Part shown: piece after piece, positions 9,360-17,408 of the stretch | How positions within the stretch are numbered: the stretch's first letter is position 1 | Layout of the letters: every line of letters starts with the position of its first letter | Origin: CBDDCX01 sp965226925 | GTDB taxonomy: Bacteria > Gemmatimonadota > Gemmatimonadetes > Longimicrobiales > Gaopeijiaceae | DNA: 64,000 nt | Direction: 5' to 3' | NCBI GenBank assembly: GCA_965226925.1 | Contig: CBDDEN010000010.1 | Span: 434,001-498,000 of the forward strand | The notes under the pieces: model-generated | Databases searched by the model: none | What the model was told of the DNA's origin: nothing | What the model saw: only the letters and a program-made list of their open reading frames with translations | Position numbers and translations under genes: made by a program

Positions 9360-10658
9360 CTACCTCAGGATCCAGACGATCAGCCCACCCAGCACGACCA
9401 ACTGAATGGCGATGAACGGCAAGACTCCCCGATACATCCGGGTGGTGGAGATCTCCGCCGGTGTCACCCCCCGAAGATAGAAGAGCGAAACGCCGAAGGG
9501 CGGGGTGAGGAACGATGTCTGGATGTTCACGGCCAGCACGATCCCCAGCCACGTCAGATCCAGCCCGAGGATCTGAGCCGGCGCAACGACGAGCGGCACG
9601 ATGATGAAGGCGATCTCGAAGAAGTCGATGAAGAACCCGAGGACGAAGACGACGGCATTCACGACCAAGAGAAACCCGAGCGGGCCGCCGGGAAGGTCGG
9701 AGAGCACCCGAGCGATCCACAGGTCACCCTCCAGACCGCGGAAGACGAGCGTGAAGACGGTGGACCCGATGAGCAGGAAGATCACCATGATCGTGAGGCG
9801 CGTGGTGTCGTCCATGGCCGCTCTGAGGGCAGTCATGGACAGTTGCCTCCCCATGGCCGCCAGGATCATGGCCCCGACCGCTCCGAGCGCACCGGCCTCG
9901 GTCGGCGTCGCCACACCGGCGAAGATGCTCCCGAGCACGACCAGGATCAGGGCGAGCGGCGGGATCAACGAAACGACCACACGGCGAGCGAGGGCAAGGC
10001 CACGTATCTCACGAGCCTCCGCCATGGCCGGAGCCGCTTCGGGATTCACGACCGCCACTCCGATCACGTAGAGAGCGTACGCTCCGGTGAGGACGAGCCC
10101 GGGCACGACGGCCGCCTGAAAGAGGGCTCCGACCGACACCCCCATCTGATCACCCAAGACGATGAGCACGATACTCGGGGGGATGATCTGCCCCAAGGTA
10201 CCGGAGGCCGATATGACTCCCAACGTCAAGTCGTCCTTGTAGCCGTTACGGAGCATGACGGGCAACGAGATGAGGCCCATGGCCGTAACCGAGGCCCCGA
10301 CCACACCGGTTGCTGCAGCCAACAGAGCCCCTACCCCGATCACGCCCAGCGCCAGGCCCCCGCGAAAGCGACCGAACAGAATCCCGATGGTCTCCAGCAG
10401 ATCCTCGGCGAGACGCGACTTCTCGAGCAACGTTCCCATGAAAATGAAAAAGGGGATGGCGAGCAGGGTGTAGTTCGACATGACCCCGAAGGTCCGATCG
10501 GGAAGCGCCCGGAAGAGGACGAGGTCGAAGTCCCCGGCCACCGCGCCGAGCACGGAGAAGACGAGCGCCGTGCCGGCCAGGGCGAACGCGACGGGGTACC
10601 CCGTGAAGATGAGGGCCAGCACCCCGAGGAACATGACGGGACCCCAGAGGTCGCCCAC
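9360..10658 (-). CDS. TRAP transporter large permease (DctM family)
   Basis: A 432-residue, highly hydrophobic protein with about 12 predicted membrane helices. DctM landmarks include FTGYPVAFALAG near the start, LLAIPFFIFMGTLLEKS, the SASGTLGQIIPPSIVLIVLGD block, GVATPTEAGALGA and LTPPFGVSLFYLRGV. It uses Na+ or H+ gradients to import substrate handed over by the DctP protein. The start is a GTG whose first base is the last base of the dctQ stop codon, so the two are translationally coupled. It is the last gene of the five-gene operon beginning at cstA. Confidence 0.9.
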   Translation of the reverse strand: MGDLWGPVMFLGVLALIFTGYPVAFALAGTALVFSVLGAVAGDFDLVLFRALPDRTFGVMSNYTLLAIPFFIFMGTLLEKSRLAEDLLETIGILFGRFRGGLALGVIGVGALLAAATGVVGASVTAMGLISLPVMLRNGYKDDLTLGVISASGTLGQIIPPSIVLIVLGDQMGVSVGALFQAAVVPGLVLTGAYALYVIGVAVVNPEAAPAMAEAREIRGLALARRVVVSLIPPLALILVVLGSIFAGVATPTEAGALGAVGAMILAAMGRQLSMTALRAAMDDTTRLTIMVIFLLIGSTVFTLVFRGLEGDLWIARVLSDLPGGPLGFLLVVNAVVFVLGFFIDFFEIAFIIVPLVVAPAQILGLDLTWLGIVLAVNIQTSFLTPPFGVSLFYLRGVTPAEISTTRMYRGVLPFIAIQLVVLGGLIVWILR

Positions 10659-11227
10659 TACCCACCGCCTCGGGACGCACCGTCCGGCTCATCGGGTGGT
10701 CCGCTCGGACTCGGTCCCCAGAGGACATCGGCCTGCTTCAGGACATGGCTGAAGCCCTGGAGCAGCAGCAGTAGAAAGGCCAACAGGATGACGGCCTTGA
10801 TGGGGTAACGCGGCAATCCTCCCGGGTCCGGCGAGGCCTCTCGCACGACCCAGCTATTCCAGACCGGGCGCCAGGAAACCCAGAGCATGACCACCGAGAA
10901 CGGGATGAGAAACAACACCGTCCCGATCAGGTTCACCCATGCCCTGGCCTTCTTCCCGAGCTTCTCGTAGACGACGTCGACCCGAACGTGATAGTCGTGG
11001 TTGAGGCCGTATCCGGCGCCGAGCAGGAAGATCAGGGTGAAGAAGTACCACTGGAGGTCGAGATACGCGTTCGAGCTGAGCGCGAGGCCCGTGTACCGGG
11101 TGGTGTATCGCGCCAGCGCGTTGAACGCACCCACGAAGACCATGAGCAAGGCGAGCCACTGAATGGCGACACCGACACGATCGTTGAGCCGATCGACCAT
11201 CGCGGCGGCACGCCGCAGGAATCTCAT
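10658..11227 (-). CDS. TRAP transporter small permease (DctQ family)
   Basis: The protein has 189 residues and four predicted membrane helices. DctQ features are visible: an N-terminal VAIQWLALLMVFVGAFNALARY helix region, SNAYLDLQWYFFTLIFLLGAGYGLNHDYHVRVDVVY (seen in the order typical of the family, with the R-V-D-V motif) and a second helical pair. It pairs with the DctM protein to form the membrane complex. Its start overlaps the ArsA-like stop codon by four bases (ATGA), and its stop overlaps the dctM start, so it is tightly embedded in the operon. The length is slightly above the usual 160-180. Confidence 0.85.
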   Translation of the reverse strand: MRFLRRAAAMVDRLNDRVGVAIQWLALLMVFVGAFNALARYTTRYTGLALSSNAYLDLQWYFFTLIFLLGAGYGLNHDYHVRVDVVYEKLGKKARAWVNLIGTVLFLIPFSVVMLWVSWRPVWNSWVVREASPDPGGLPRYPIKAVILLAFLLLLLQGFSHVLKQADVLWGPSPSGPPDEPDGASRGGG

Positions 11228-12258
11228 GGTGATGCCCGGTCGCCCAACTCGTCGACGTCGGGCACGAGCAGGCGTCCGATCCCGCGCAAGGTGTCGATGC
11301 CATGAACGTCGTGGGGCAGCAGCGGCACATCGACGCGACGCAAAGCCGCGAACTCACGGTCGATCTCGTCTCTGTACTCCTTCTCCTGGAGCCGTCTCTC
11401 ACGCAAAAAGTCGCCTTCCGCATCGTCGGGCAGCAGCCGGTTCACGACCATGGCCGCCACCGGCACGTCGAACTTTTCGAGCACCTTCAGGGCCTTCTTG
11501 CTCTCGAGAATCGGTAGCCGCTCCGGATTGATGACGAGCACGAACGTCGTGACGTCCGGGTCGGTCAGAAGCTCGCGGGCACGGTGGAACTTGCGACGTC
11601 GAGCAAGGAGGATTTCGTTGATCCGGGCGGTGCGGGCGTCTTCGTCTTCGGTCCCCCCGCCGGTCCCCCCGCCGATCATCCCGAATTCGTCGTCCTTCGA
11701 CTGGGCCCGGCTGAACACCTTGAGGACCTGCCCGAGTTTCCGAGATCGGTCCTGGTGCCTCAGCATGCCGTCGCTCCACGCGGCCATGACCTCGGGCAAA
11801 GAGAGCAGCCGGATCGTGTGACCGGTGGGAGCGGTATCGAAGACGACCAGATCGAAGCGGCCCATGGCATCTGCCATGAGCTCCGACATGCGCTCGAGGA
11901 CGGCGGCTTCGAGGGTGCCCGGAGCGTCCCGGGCGAGATCGAGTTGGCGGTCGATCTCTCCGTACATCTTGGGAGCGACCAGGCTCTTCAAGCTCGCCTT
12001 GACCGTCCGGATGTGATGCTCGGCTTCGGCGTCCGGGTCGATCTCCAGACCCCACAGTCCCTCCGCCAGCTCGACTTCGCGGTTGCCGACCTGGACTCCG
12101 AAGATGTCTCCGAGGGAGTGGGCGGGGTCCATCGAGACGATCAGGACCTTGCGACCCGACTCCGCCGCCACCAGCGCGAGCGCACTCGCGGTCGTGGTCT
12201 TTCCGACGCCCCCCTTCCCACCCACGAAGAGGATGCGTCGATCCAGGCACTCCCTCAC
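11224..12258 (-). CDS. ArsA/GET3-family P-loop ATPase
   Basis: The N-terminal deviant Walker A motif GGKGGVGKTT, followed by MDPAHSLGD and the switch region FDTAPTGHTIRLLSLP, identifies the ArsA/GET3 subgroup of SIMIBI NTPases. There is one ATPase domain (344 residues), as in Get3, not the doubled form of ArsA. The only cysteine is residue 4, so the arsenite-binding cysteines of true ArsA are absent and no arsenite pump is nearby. A Gly-rich low-complexity insert (GMIGGGTGGGTEDED) sits near residue 200. The gene is in an operon after the CC-star gene and overlaps dctQ by 4 bases. It may act as a membrane-protein targeting or assembly ATPase for the operon's transporters, but that is inference. 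Confidence 0.85.
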   Translation of the reverse strand: MRECLDRRILFVGGKGGVGKTTTASALALVAAESGRKVLIVSMDPAHSLGDIFGVQVGNREVELAEGLWGLEIDPDAEAEHHIRTVKASLKSLVAPKMYGEIDRQLDLARDAPGTLEAAVLERMSELMADAMGRFDLVVFDTAPTGHTIRLLSLPEVMAAWSDGMLRHQDRSRKLGQVLKVFSRAQSKDDEFGMIGGGTGGGTEDEDARTARINEILLARRRKFHRARELLTDPDVTTFVLVINPERLPILESKKALKVLEKFDVPVAAMVVNRLLPDDAEGDFLRERRLQEKEYRDEIDREFAALRRVDVPLLPHDVHGIDTLRGIGRLLVPDVDELGDRASP

Positions 12259-12329
12259 GGCGGCCTACAACCTCTTCCGGGAAGCCCGACCGGACCGCTT
12301 GGGAGGCGGGGTCGTGCCCGGATGCACGG

Positions 12330-12602
12330 TCAGCAGCAACGGAAGTCGTCGAGGGGGGAGTGCTCCATGCCCATGCGGACATGCCATTCGTGGAACTTCT
12401 CGAGCATGATGGGCTGGAGCTCGAGCGTATAGTAGCTCGCCGGATTGGGGACGCCCATCAACTCGGAGAAGACGAGCAGCATGAAAAGGTCGTCCTCGTC
12501 CCGCTTGGCCCGGGCGATAGCACCCCGATAGGGAGCGTTGTAGAACTCCGAGGCGAGGTACTTGACGTGCTCGAGCTTCTTCTTGATGTCGGCCGGCTTC
12601 AA
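12330..12602 (-). CDS. Small CC-terminal protein (cory-CC-star type)
   Basis: A 90-residue, soluble, helical protein ends in HSPLDDFRCC followed directly by the stop codon. This matches the small family that I know as cory-CC-star proteins, named for the terminal Cys-Cys. The body contains LYLASEFYNAPYR-like and EDDLFMLLVFSELMGVPNP segments. Function is unknown. It sits between cstA (25-base gap) and the ArsA/GET3-like gene (71-base gap) on the same strand. The terminal cysteine pair could bind metal or be modified, and the adjacent ATPase lacks its own cysteines; a partnership is plausible but unproven. Confidence 0.75.
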   Translation of the reverse strand: MKPADIKKKLEHVKYLASEFYNAPYRGAIARAKRDEDDLFMLLVFSELMGVPNPASYYTLELQPIMLEKFHEWHVRMGMEHSPLDDFRCC

Positions 12603-12627
12603 ATGGGTCCCCTTCAGAGCGCGGGCC

Positions 12628-14307
12628 TCAAATCGCTGGCGCCACCGCGGCCTGTCTGCGCTCCCTGAGAAACGCCGACGTCGACTCCAGAATGACCAAG
12701 ACGGCCGCGACCACGATCAGAATGTCCAATGAGGCCAAGAAATACTGGCCGGTCGTGAACAGGTTCCACAGTTGATACAGCGCCGCCAAGAACGCCATGC
12801 TGGTGACGAAGATCATGGGGACGAGCGTGAACGCGTAGCGCCGTCCCCGCTTGACGAGCATCACGCTGATCACGAGCAGGGTCAGACCGGCCAGGAGCTG
12901 GTTGGTGGTCCCGAACAGCGGCCAGATGAGCATCCCGCCCTGACCGTCCGCACCACCGGCTCCGAAAGCGAGCGCGAGACAGGACGCCACGGCGATGAAG
13001 GTTGCGACGTAGCCGTTCTGGAGCGCGGGAAGGTTGTAGATCGTGCCCCACTCCTGAACGATGTAGCGCTGGAGCCGGACCCCCGTGTCCATGGTCGTTC
13101 CGGCGAAGAGAATGGCCATGACGGCCAGAAGTGTCGCAGTGAATCCGATCGGCAGCCCGGTGCCGGCGGTGACGATGACCGACCCGCCCGCCACGAACGT
13201 GTCGATGCCCGTGGTGCCGAAGCCGGAGAAGGCCGCCTCCCACTCGCCGCGCGTGGCGAAGCCCGCGCTGACGGCGATGATGGCACACAGGGCCAGCAGG
13301 CCTTCTCCCAAGGAACCCCCGTATCCCACAAAGCGTGCGTCGGGCTCCTTGTCGAGCTGTTTGGACGTCGTTCCCGACGCCACGAGTCCGTGGAACCCCG
13401 AGATCGCGCCGCACGCGATCGTCACGAACAAGAGGGGGACCAACGGCGGCGTTCCGGCGGGCACGCTCTGGTTGAACACGGGAGCAACGATGGTGGGCCT
13501 GGCGAGGAACACGGCCGCGAACAAAAGACCCAGCCCGACGAAGAGTTGGACGCCGTTGATGTAGTCGCGCGGCTGGAGCAGCATCCACACCGGAAGCAGC
13601 GACGCGATGGTGGCGTAGACGAACAAGATCACGATCCACTGGGGACCGGCCGCAAGCCCGAAGAGCGTATCCGGCAACGAGACGGGAAAGAGGTCTCCCA
13701 CCCAAATGACCGAGTAGAGCACCACGGTGCCGATGACCGTGGGCCACAGGATCGGCCTCTTGAACCGGTAGATGAGCAGGCCGATGACCACGGCCACGGC
13801 GATGGCGCTCCATACCGGGATGACACTGCTCGGCGTGGCGACGAAGGCGTTGGAGATGGCGACCGCGAAGACCGCGTTGACCATCAGCAAGAGAAGGAAG
13901 ATGACGATCATGAACAGCGTGCGCGCGCGCGGTCCGACCACCTCGCCGGTGAGCGATCCGAGCGAGGTCCCCCTGTTGCGGACGCTGGCCCAGATGGCGC
14001 CGAAGTCGTGCACCCCCGCAAAGAACATGGTGCCCGCCACCACCCAGATGAACGCCGGGAGCCACCCCCAGATGACCGCGATGGCCGGCCCGATGATGGG
14101 GGCCGCGCCCGCCACGGACGTGAAGTGATGGCCCCACAGCACGACCTTGTTGGTGGGCAGGTAATCCACGTCGTCCCGCATCGCATGCGACGGCGTCTCG
14201 AAGTCCGGATCGAGTTGGTAGATCTTCTCGGCGATGAAACTCGAGTAGAAGCGACAGCCGAGTGCAAGGGCCACCAGGCCGATGACTGCGGGAATGACTG
14301 CGCTCAT
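12628..14307 (-). CDS. cstA: Carbon starvation protein A (peptide/pyruvate transporter family)
   Basis: The 559-residue protein has many membrane helices and clear CstA landmarks: PTNKVVLWGHHFTSVAGAAPI near the N-terminus, GVHDFGAIWASVRNRG, the GFHGLVASGTTSKQL segment, and FGTTNQLLAGLTLLV. I chose the ATG at 14307 because the upstream ATG at 14340 adds a non-conserved segment. CstA-family proteins import peptides or pyruvate using a proton gradient and are induced on carbon limitation. It is the first gene of a co-directional group (cstA, CC-star, ArsA/GET3-like, dctQ, dctM), suggesting that two different uptake systems are co-expressed with one ATPase. Confidence 0.92.
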   Translation of the reverse strand: MSAVIPAVIGLVALALGCRFYSSFIAEKIYQLDPDFETPSHAMRDDVDYLPTNKVVLWGHHFTSVAGAAPIIGPAIAVIWGWLPAFIWVVAGTMFFAGVHDFGAIWASVRNRGTSLGSLTGEVVGPRARTLFMIVIFLLLLMVNAVFAVAISNAFVATPSSVIPVWSAIAVAVVIGLLIYRFKRPILWPTVIGTVVLYSVIWVGDLFPVSLPDTLFGLAAGPQWIVILFVYATIASLLPVWMLLQPRDYINGVQLFVGLGLLFAAVFLARPTIVAPVFNQSVPAGTPPLVPLLFVTIACGAISGFHGLVASGTTSKQLDKEPDARFVGYGGSLGEGLLALCAIIAVSAGFATRGEWEAAFSGFGTTGIDTFVAGGSVIVTAGTGLPIGFTATLLAVMAILFAGTTMDTGVRLQRYIVQEWGTIYNLPALQNGYVATFIAVASCLALAFGAGGADGQGGMLIWPLFGTTNQLLAGLTLLVISVMLVKRGRRYAFTLVPMIFVTSMAFLAALYQLWNLFTTGQYFLASLDILIVVAAVLVILESTSAFLRERRQAAVAPAI

Positions 14308-14389
14308 AGCACGACCAGGATTCGAGTGGATCCGGACCACGGCACCCGCGCGTGGACGGCCGGCAATGTAAGGAGGACGAAGCCGCCCG

Positions 14390-15286
14390 TCAGCCCTGGG
14401 TGTGGATGAAGTCCGTGAATCCGGCGTCGTAGTCGGCCAGACCGCTCTGCCCGGTCATCTTCATCCGCTCCTCCATGAGTGGCTTCATGAAGGTCCACAC
14501 CCCCTGCTCGTAGGCCGACGGTTTGGGCCGGATCTCGTGGAAGTCCTTGGCGAGCTCCTCGCGGAGACCGGACTGGTCCACCATCTCGTGGTAGCGGTCC
14601 AGATCGCCGTCGGCGAGGACCCGCAGATTCCTGTGCACCCGCTCGCACTGGGCCGACTGGACCAGGACGTTTTCCTCCGCGGTGCTGAGCGCAAGATAGG
14701 CCAGAGCCTGTGCCTGGAGCTCCTTGTAGTACCCTTTTCGGTGGCAGAACTCGTGCGCGATGATGTGCGCCTCGAAGACCCCCGCGTCGCGGAAGATCGT
14801 CACATCGCCGGACAGGATGTCGCAAGCACCCAGGGCGAACGGGAAGATGAGCTTCGAGATCGCGAAGCTCCGCACCTCCGTGCTCGTCTCCACCCGCTGT
14901 CCCGTGATGGACGCGATGTAGTCGGTCAGGCGCGCGTCGACGAGCACCGCCAGTTTCTCTCGCGACATCTCTACCGGTTCGTAGTTCTCGTTCAGTCCGA
15001 CGACGAGTGCATCCACCTCGGCCCGGCGGGCGTCATCGGTCATCGGCTCCAAGTCGGAGAGGTCCTCACCGAACACCTTCTCGAAGTCGATGGGTCTCGC
15101 GTCCTGCCTGGAGACCCAGTCGCTGAGGGCACTGCCCGCGTAAGCCCCGAGCGCCAGCGCCTGCACGATCCGCCCGGGCACGGTCGCGCCCAACAGCACA
15201 CGCGAGGCAAGAGGCGCCAGTATGAAGATGTCGGTCAGGGCCAGGGGCGAATATGTGGCTTGGTTGGGAATCTCTACGCGATCCAT
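14390..15286 (-). CDS. DUF3810-like putative zinc metallopeptidase
   Basis: The start at 15286 has an AAGGA ribosome binding site; the longer frame upstream is non-conserved. Residues 10-60 are hydrophobic, so an N-terminal membrane anchor is likely. The motif AHEFCHRKGYYKELQAQALA gives HExxH plus a downstream Glu, as in DUF3810 proteins, which are membrane-linked zincin-type peptidases of unknown substrate. The rest is helical and charged, ending YDAGFTDFIHTQG. The 298-residue length is near normal. It is transcribed in the same direction as cstA, 80 bases upstream, but it seems a separate unit. The divergent DUF1207 gene starts about 95 bases away. Confidence 0.75.
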   Translation of the reverse strand: MDRVEIPNQATYSPLALTDIFILAPLASRVLLGATVPGRIVQALALGAYAGSALSDWVSRQDARPIDFEKVFGEDLSDLEPMTDDARRAEVDALVVGLNENYEPVEMSREKLAVLVDARLTDYIASITGQRVETSTEVRSFAISKLIFPFALGACDILSGDVTIFRDAGVFEAHIIAHEFCHRKGYYKELQAQALAYLALSTAEENVLVQSAQCERVHRNLRVLADGDLDRYHEMVDQSGLREELAKDFHEIRPKPSAYEQGVWTFMKPLMEERMKMTGQSGLADYDAGFTDFIHTQG

Positions 15287-15381
15287 ACACGTCCTTGTCG
15301 GCTTTGCCCCGATGCGAAGTCTCTCGTACCACCAGCGGGGCTCGCCGGGTCCCTTTTCCAGCGGCGCTCCGCTTCGGTACA

Positions 15382-16347
15382 ATGAGCGGCCGTAGAGCCC
15401 TGCATCCCCGCGCCGGAGCGCGAGTGAGAGCCCTTCTTCAACTGAGAGCCCTGGTCTTCCCTGCCCTGATGGTCTGTGCGTCCGGCATCGAGGCTCAGGA
15501 CGATTCCCGAGACAGGTGGCTTCCCGATCAGGGGTACTTCGCCACTCCACGCGCTTCCGTGCGCGAGCCCGTATTCGCACTGCGAGCCTTGTGGAGCCCC
15601 GTGTTTCGGGGCCGCGCCCGGCCGGCCGAGCGGCCCCCCTTCGACTTCGAGGGCGAGAACGGGCTCGACAGGGAGCTTCAGGGCGAAGCCGCCCTGGGAG
15701 GCGCCTTCCGGCTCTGGAATCCCGCACGATGGGACGGCGGAGGCCTAACGGTGGGAGTCCAGGCCGGGGTCTTCGGTCGCTTCAGGCTGGAGGTGTCGAG
15801 CAGCGATCTGGTCTCCTCCGACTGGGTGGTCGCCCTACCCGTCGAGGCCGGCCGGGGCCCGTGGTCCGCCCGGGTACGACTGACGCATTGGAGTGCCCAT
15901 CTCGGCGACGAACTGATCGAGAAGGCCGGGGCCGAGCGCGTGGACTTCACGTCCGAGACGCTCGACGCGCTCGTGGCGTATCGGGTGGGTCAGGCGCGTC
16001 TTTACGGAGGAGGAGCCCTCGTCACCCGCTCCAGCTTGGAGAACGAAGCACGGCTGGGGCCGAACTTCTCGGACAACGCGCTCGTGCGGCTCGGAGCCGA
16101 CTTCGAGTGGCTACCGTGGTCGGGGGGCGACATCGGCCTGGACGCCGGGCTGGACTGGCAGAGCGCGGACCGGACCGACTGGAAGGGCCAACTGAACGCC
16201 GTCTTCGGCGTCAAGGCGGGCAACGGGGACCGATCGGCCCGTCTACGCGGCGTCTTCCACGACGGGCCGTCGCCCATGGGGCAGTTCTTCCTGACGGACG
16301 AGCGGTACTGGGGCCTCGAACTCATCCTCAGGATCGGTCCCGAGTGA
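15382..16347 (+). CDS. DUF1207 outer-membrane-associated protein
   Basis: The product starts with a signal peptide (LLQLRALVFPALMVCASGIEAQ). The mature protein is rich in alternating beta-strands. The pattern LTHWSAHLGDE in the middle and FHDGPSPMGQFF plus YWGLELIL at the end are DUF1207 hallmarks. Proteins of this family are predicted outer-membrane beta-barrels of unknown function. Start choice: ATG 15382 gives a basic leader; GTG 15424 gives a more standard signal peptide (VRALLQLRALVF) and is equally possible. It is divergent from the DUF3810 gene. Confidence 0.7.
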   Translation: MSGRRALHPRAGARVRALLQLRALVFPALMVCASGIEAQDDSRDRWLPDQGYFATPRASVREPVFALRALWSPVFRGRARPAERPPFDFEGENGLDRELQGEAALGGAFRLWNPARWDGGGLTVGVQAGVFGRFRLEVSSSDLVSSDWVVALPVEAGRGPWSARVRLTHWSAHLGDELIEKAGAERVDFTSETLDALVAYRVGQARLYGGGALVTRSSLENEARLGPNFSDNALVRLGADFEWLPWSGGDIGLDAGLDWQSADRTDWKGQLNAVFGVKAGNGDRSARLRGVFHDGPSPMGQFFLTDERYWGLELILRIGPE

Positions 16348-16438
16348 TGCGGTCGTCCGTGACCGGGGTGGTTGTCAGCACCCCGGTTGGGCCCCGTGTG
16401 GTATCACAAAGACCTCATCTCAACCTCGGAGACTCGAC

Positions 16439-17275
16439 ATGATTTCTTCGGCACGAAGACACATTCTCGCTGGATCGGTTCTTGCCATCGTAGCCTTCCC
16501 GGCGGCGGTGGACGCGCAAAGCCTACCCCCGGACGGAGAGAGCGCCACCGCGCGGCTGGCGGCGTCACCCCGGCACGGCGAGTGGGTGACGTACGACGCG
16601 GGGGGCGGTGACATGGTGCAGGCCTGGGTGTCGTACCCCCAGCGCAGCGATGCCGCACCCGTGGTGGTCGTGATTCACGACATCCGAGCCATGTCCGACT
16701 GGGCGCGTGCGGTAGGGGACCAACTCGCGGCCGACGGGTTCATCTCGGTTACGCCAGACCTGCTCTCGGGCAAAGGACCCGGCGGCGCCGGCACCGAGTC
16801 ATTGGATCCCGAGGAGGTCGGACGTGCCATGCGCGAACTGGATCGAGCAGAGGTCAACCGACGTTTGAGGGCGGCGGAGACCTACGGGACGTCGCTTCCC
16901 GCGGCCACGGACAAGGTCGGCTCGGTTGGTTTCTGCTGGGGCGGGTCGACTTCGTTCAACTTCGCGGTGGACTTCGCGGGGCTAGACGCGGCCGTCGTCT
17001 ACTACGGGAGCTCGCCTGACACGCAAACCCTGGCACGCATTGAGGCTCCCGTCCTCGGCCACTACGGTGGGGCGGACAATCGCGTGAATGCGACGATTCC
17101 CGACGCGAAGGCCGAGATGGAGCGCCTCGGCAAGCGCTTCGACGTCAACGTCTACGACGGCGCGGGCCACGGCTTCCTGAAGGGTCAGGGCGGAATGGAC
17201 GGCGCGAACATGGCCGCTTCAGAGCAGGCTTGGCCTCGGACGATCGAGTTCTTCCGGGAGTTGTTGGGGAGCTAG
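16439..17275 (+). CDS. Secreted dienelactone hydrolase family protein
   Basis: A 278-residue alpha/beta hydrolase with a Sec signal peptide (ILAGSVLAIVAFPAAVDAQ). The nucleophile motif is GFCWGG, the cysteine version used by dienelactone hydrolases. The acid is in YGGADNRVN and the base in YDGAGHGFLKGQGG. The oxyanion region VVVIHDIRAMSDWAR precedes these. Dienelactone hydrolases open lactone rings, but many exported members have unknown esterase substrates. It is monocistronic, with its own upstream gap of about 90 bases. Confidence 0.85.
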   Translation: MISSARRHILAGSVLAIVAFPAAVDAQSLPPDGESATARLAASPRHGEWVTYDAGGGDMVQAWVSYPQRSDAAPVVVVIHDIRAMSDWARAVGDQLAADGFISVTPDLLSGKGPGGAGTESLDPEEVGRAMRELDRAEVNRRLRAAETYGTSLPAATDKVGSVGFCWGGSTSFNFAVDFAGLDAAVVYYGSSPDTQTLARIEAPVLGHYGGADNRVNATIPDAKAEMERLGKRFDVNVYDGAGHGFLKGQGGMDGANMAASEQAWPRTIEFFRELLGS

Positions 17276-17408
17276 TCGCGAACGAGGTTGTGTATCTTTC
17301 CAATCCTCCGCTGTCAGAGCCTCGCCTTGCCCGGAACTACGGGTCTGGAATCACGGTCCTTCAATTTCGAGTTTGCCAGCGGAGCCCGTTACGCTTTACG
17401 TAGACGTC

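Noticed and set aside
11224..12258. Arsenite efflux pump ATPase
   Set aside because: There is only one cysteine, no second ATPase domain, and no arsB, arsR or arsD gene nearby; the ArsA/GET3 family name alone does not imply arsenic.
12772..14409. A 545-codon plus-strand open frame opposite cstA, and a 507-codon minus-strand frame overlapping it
   Set aside because: Both are shadows of the cstA gene in high-GC DNA. They have highly biased Arg/His/Asp composition and no recognisable motif, whereas the cstA frame matches its family throughout.
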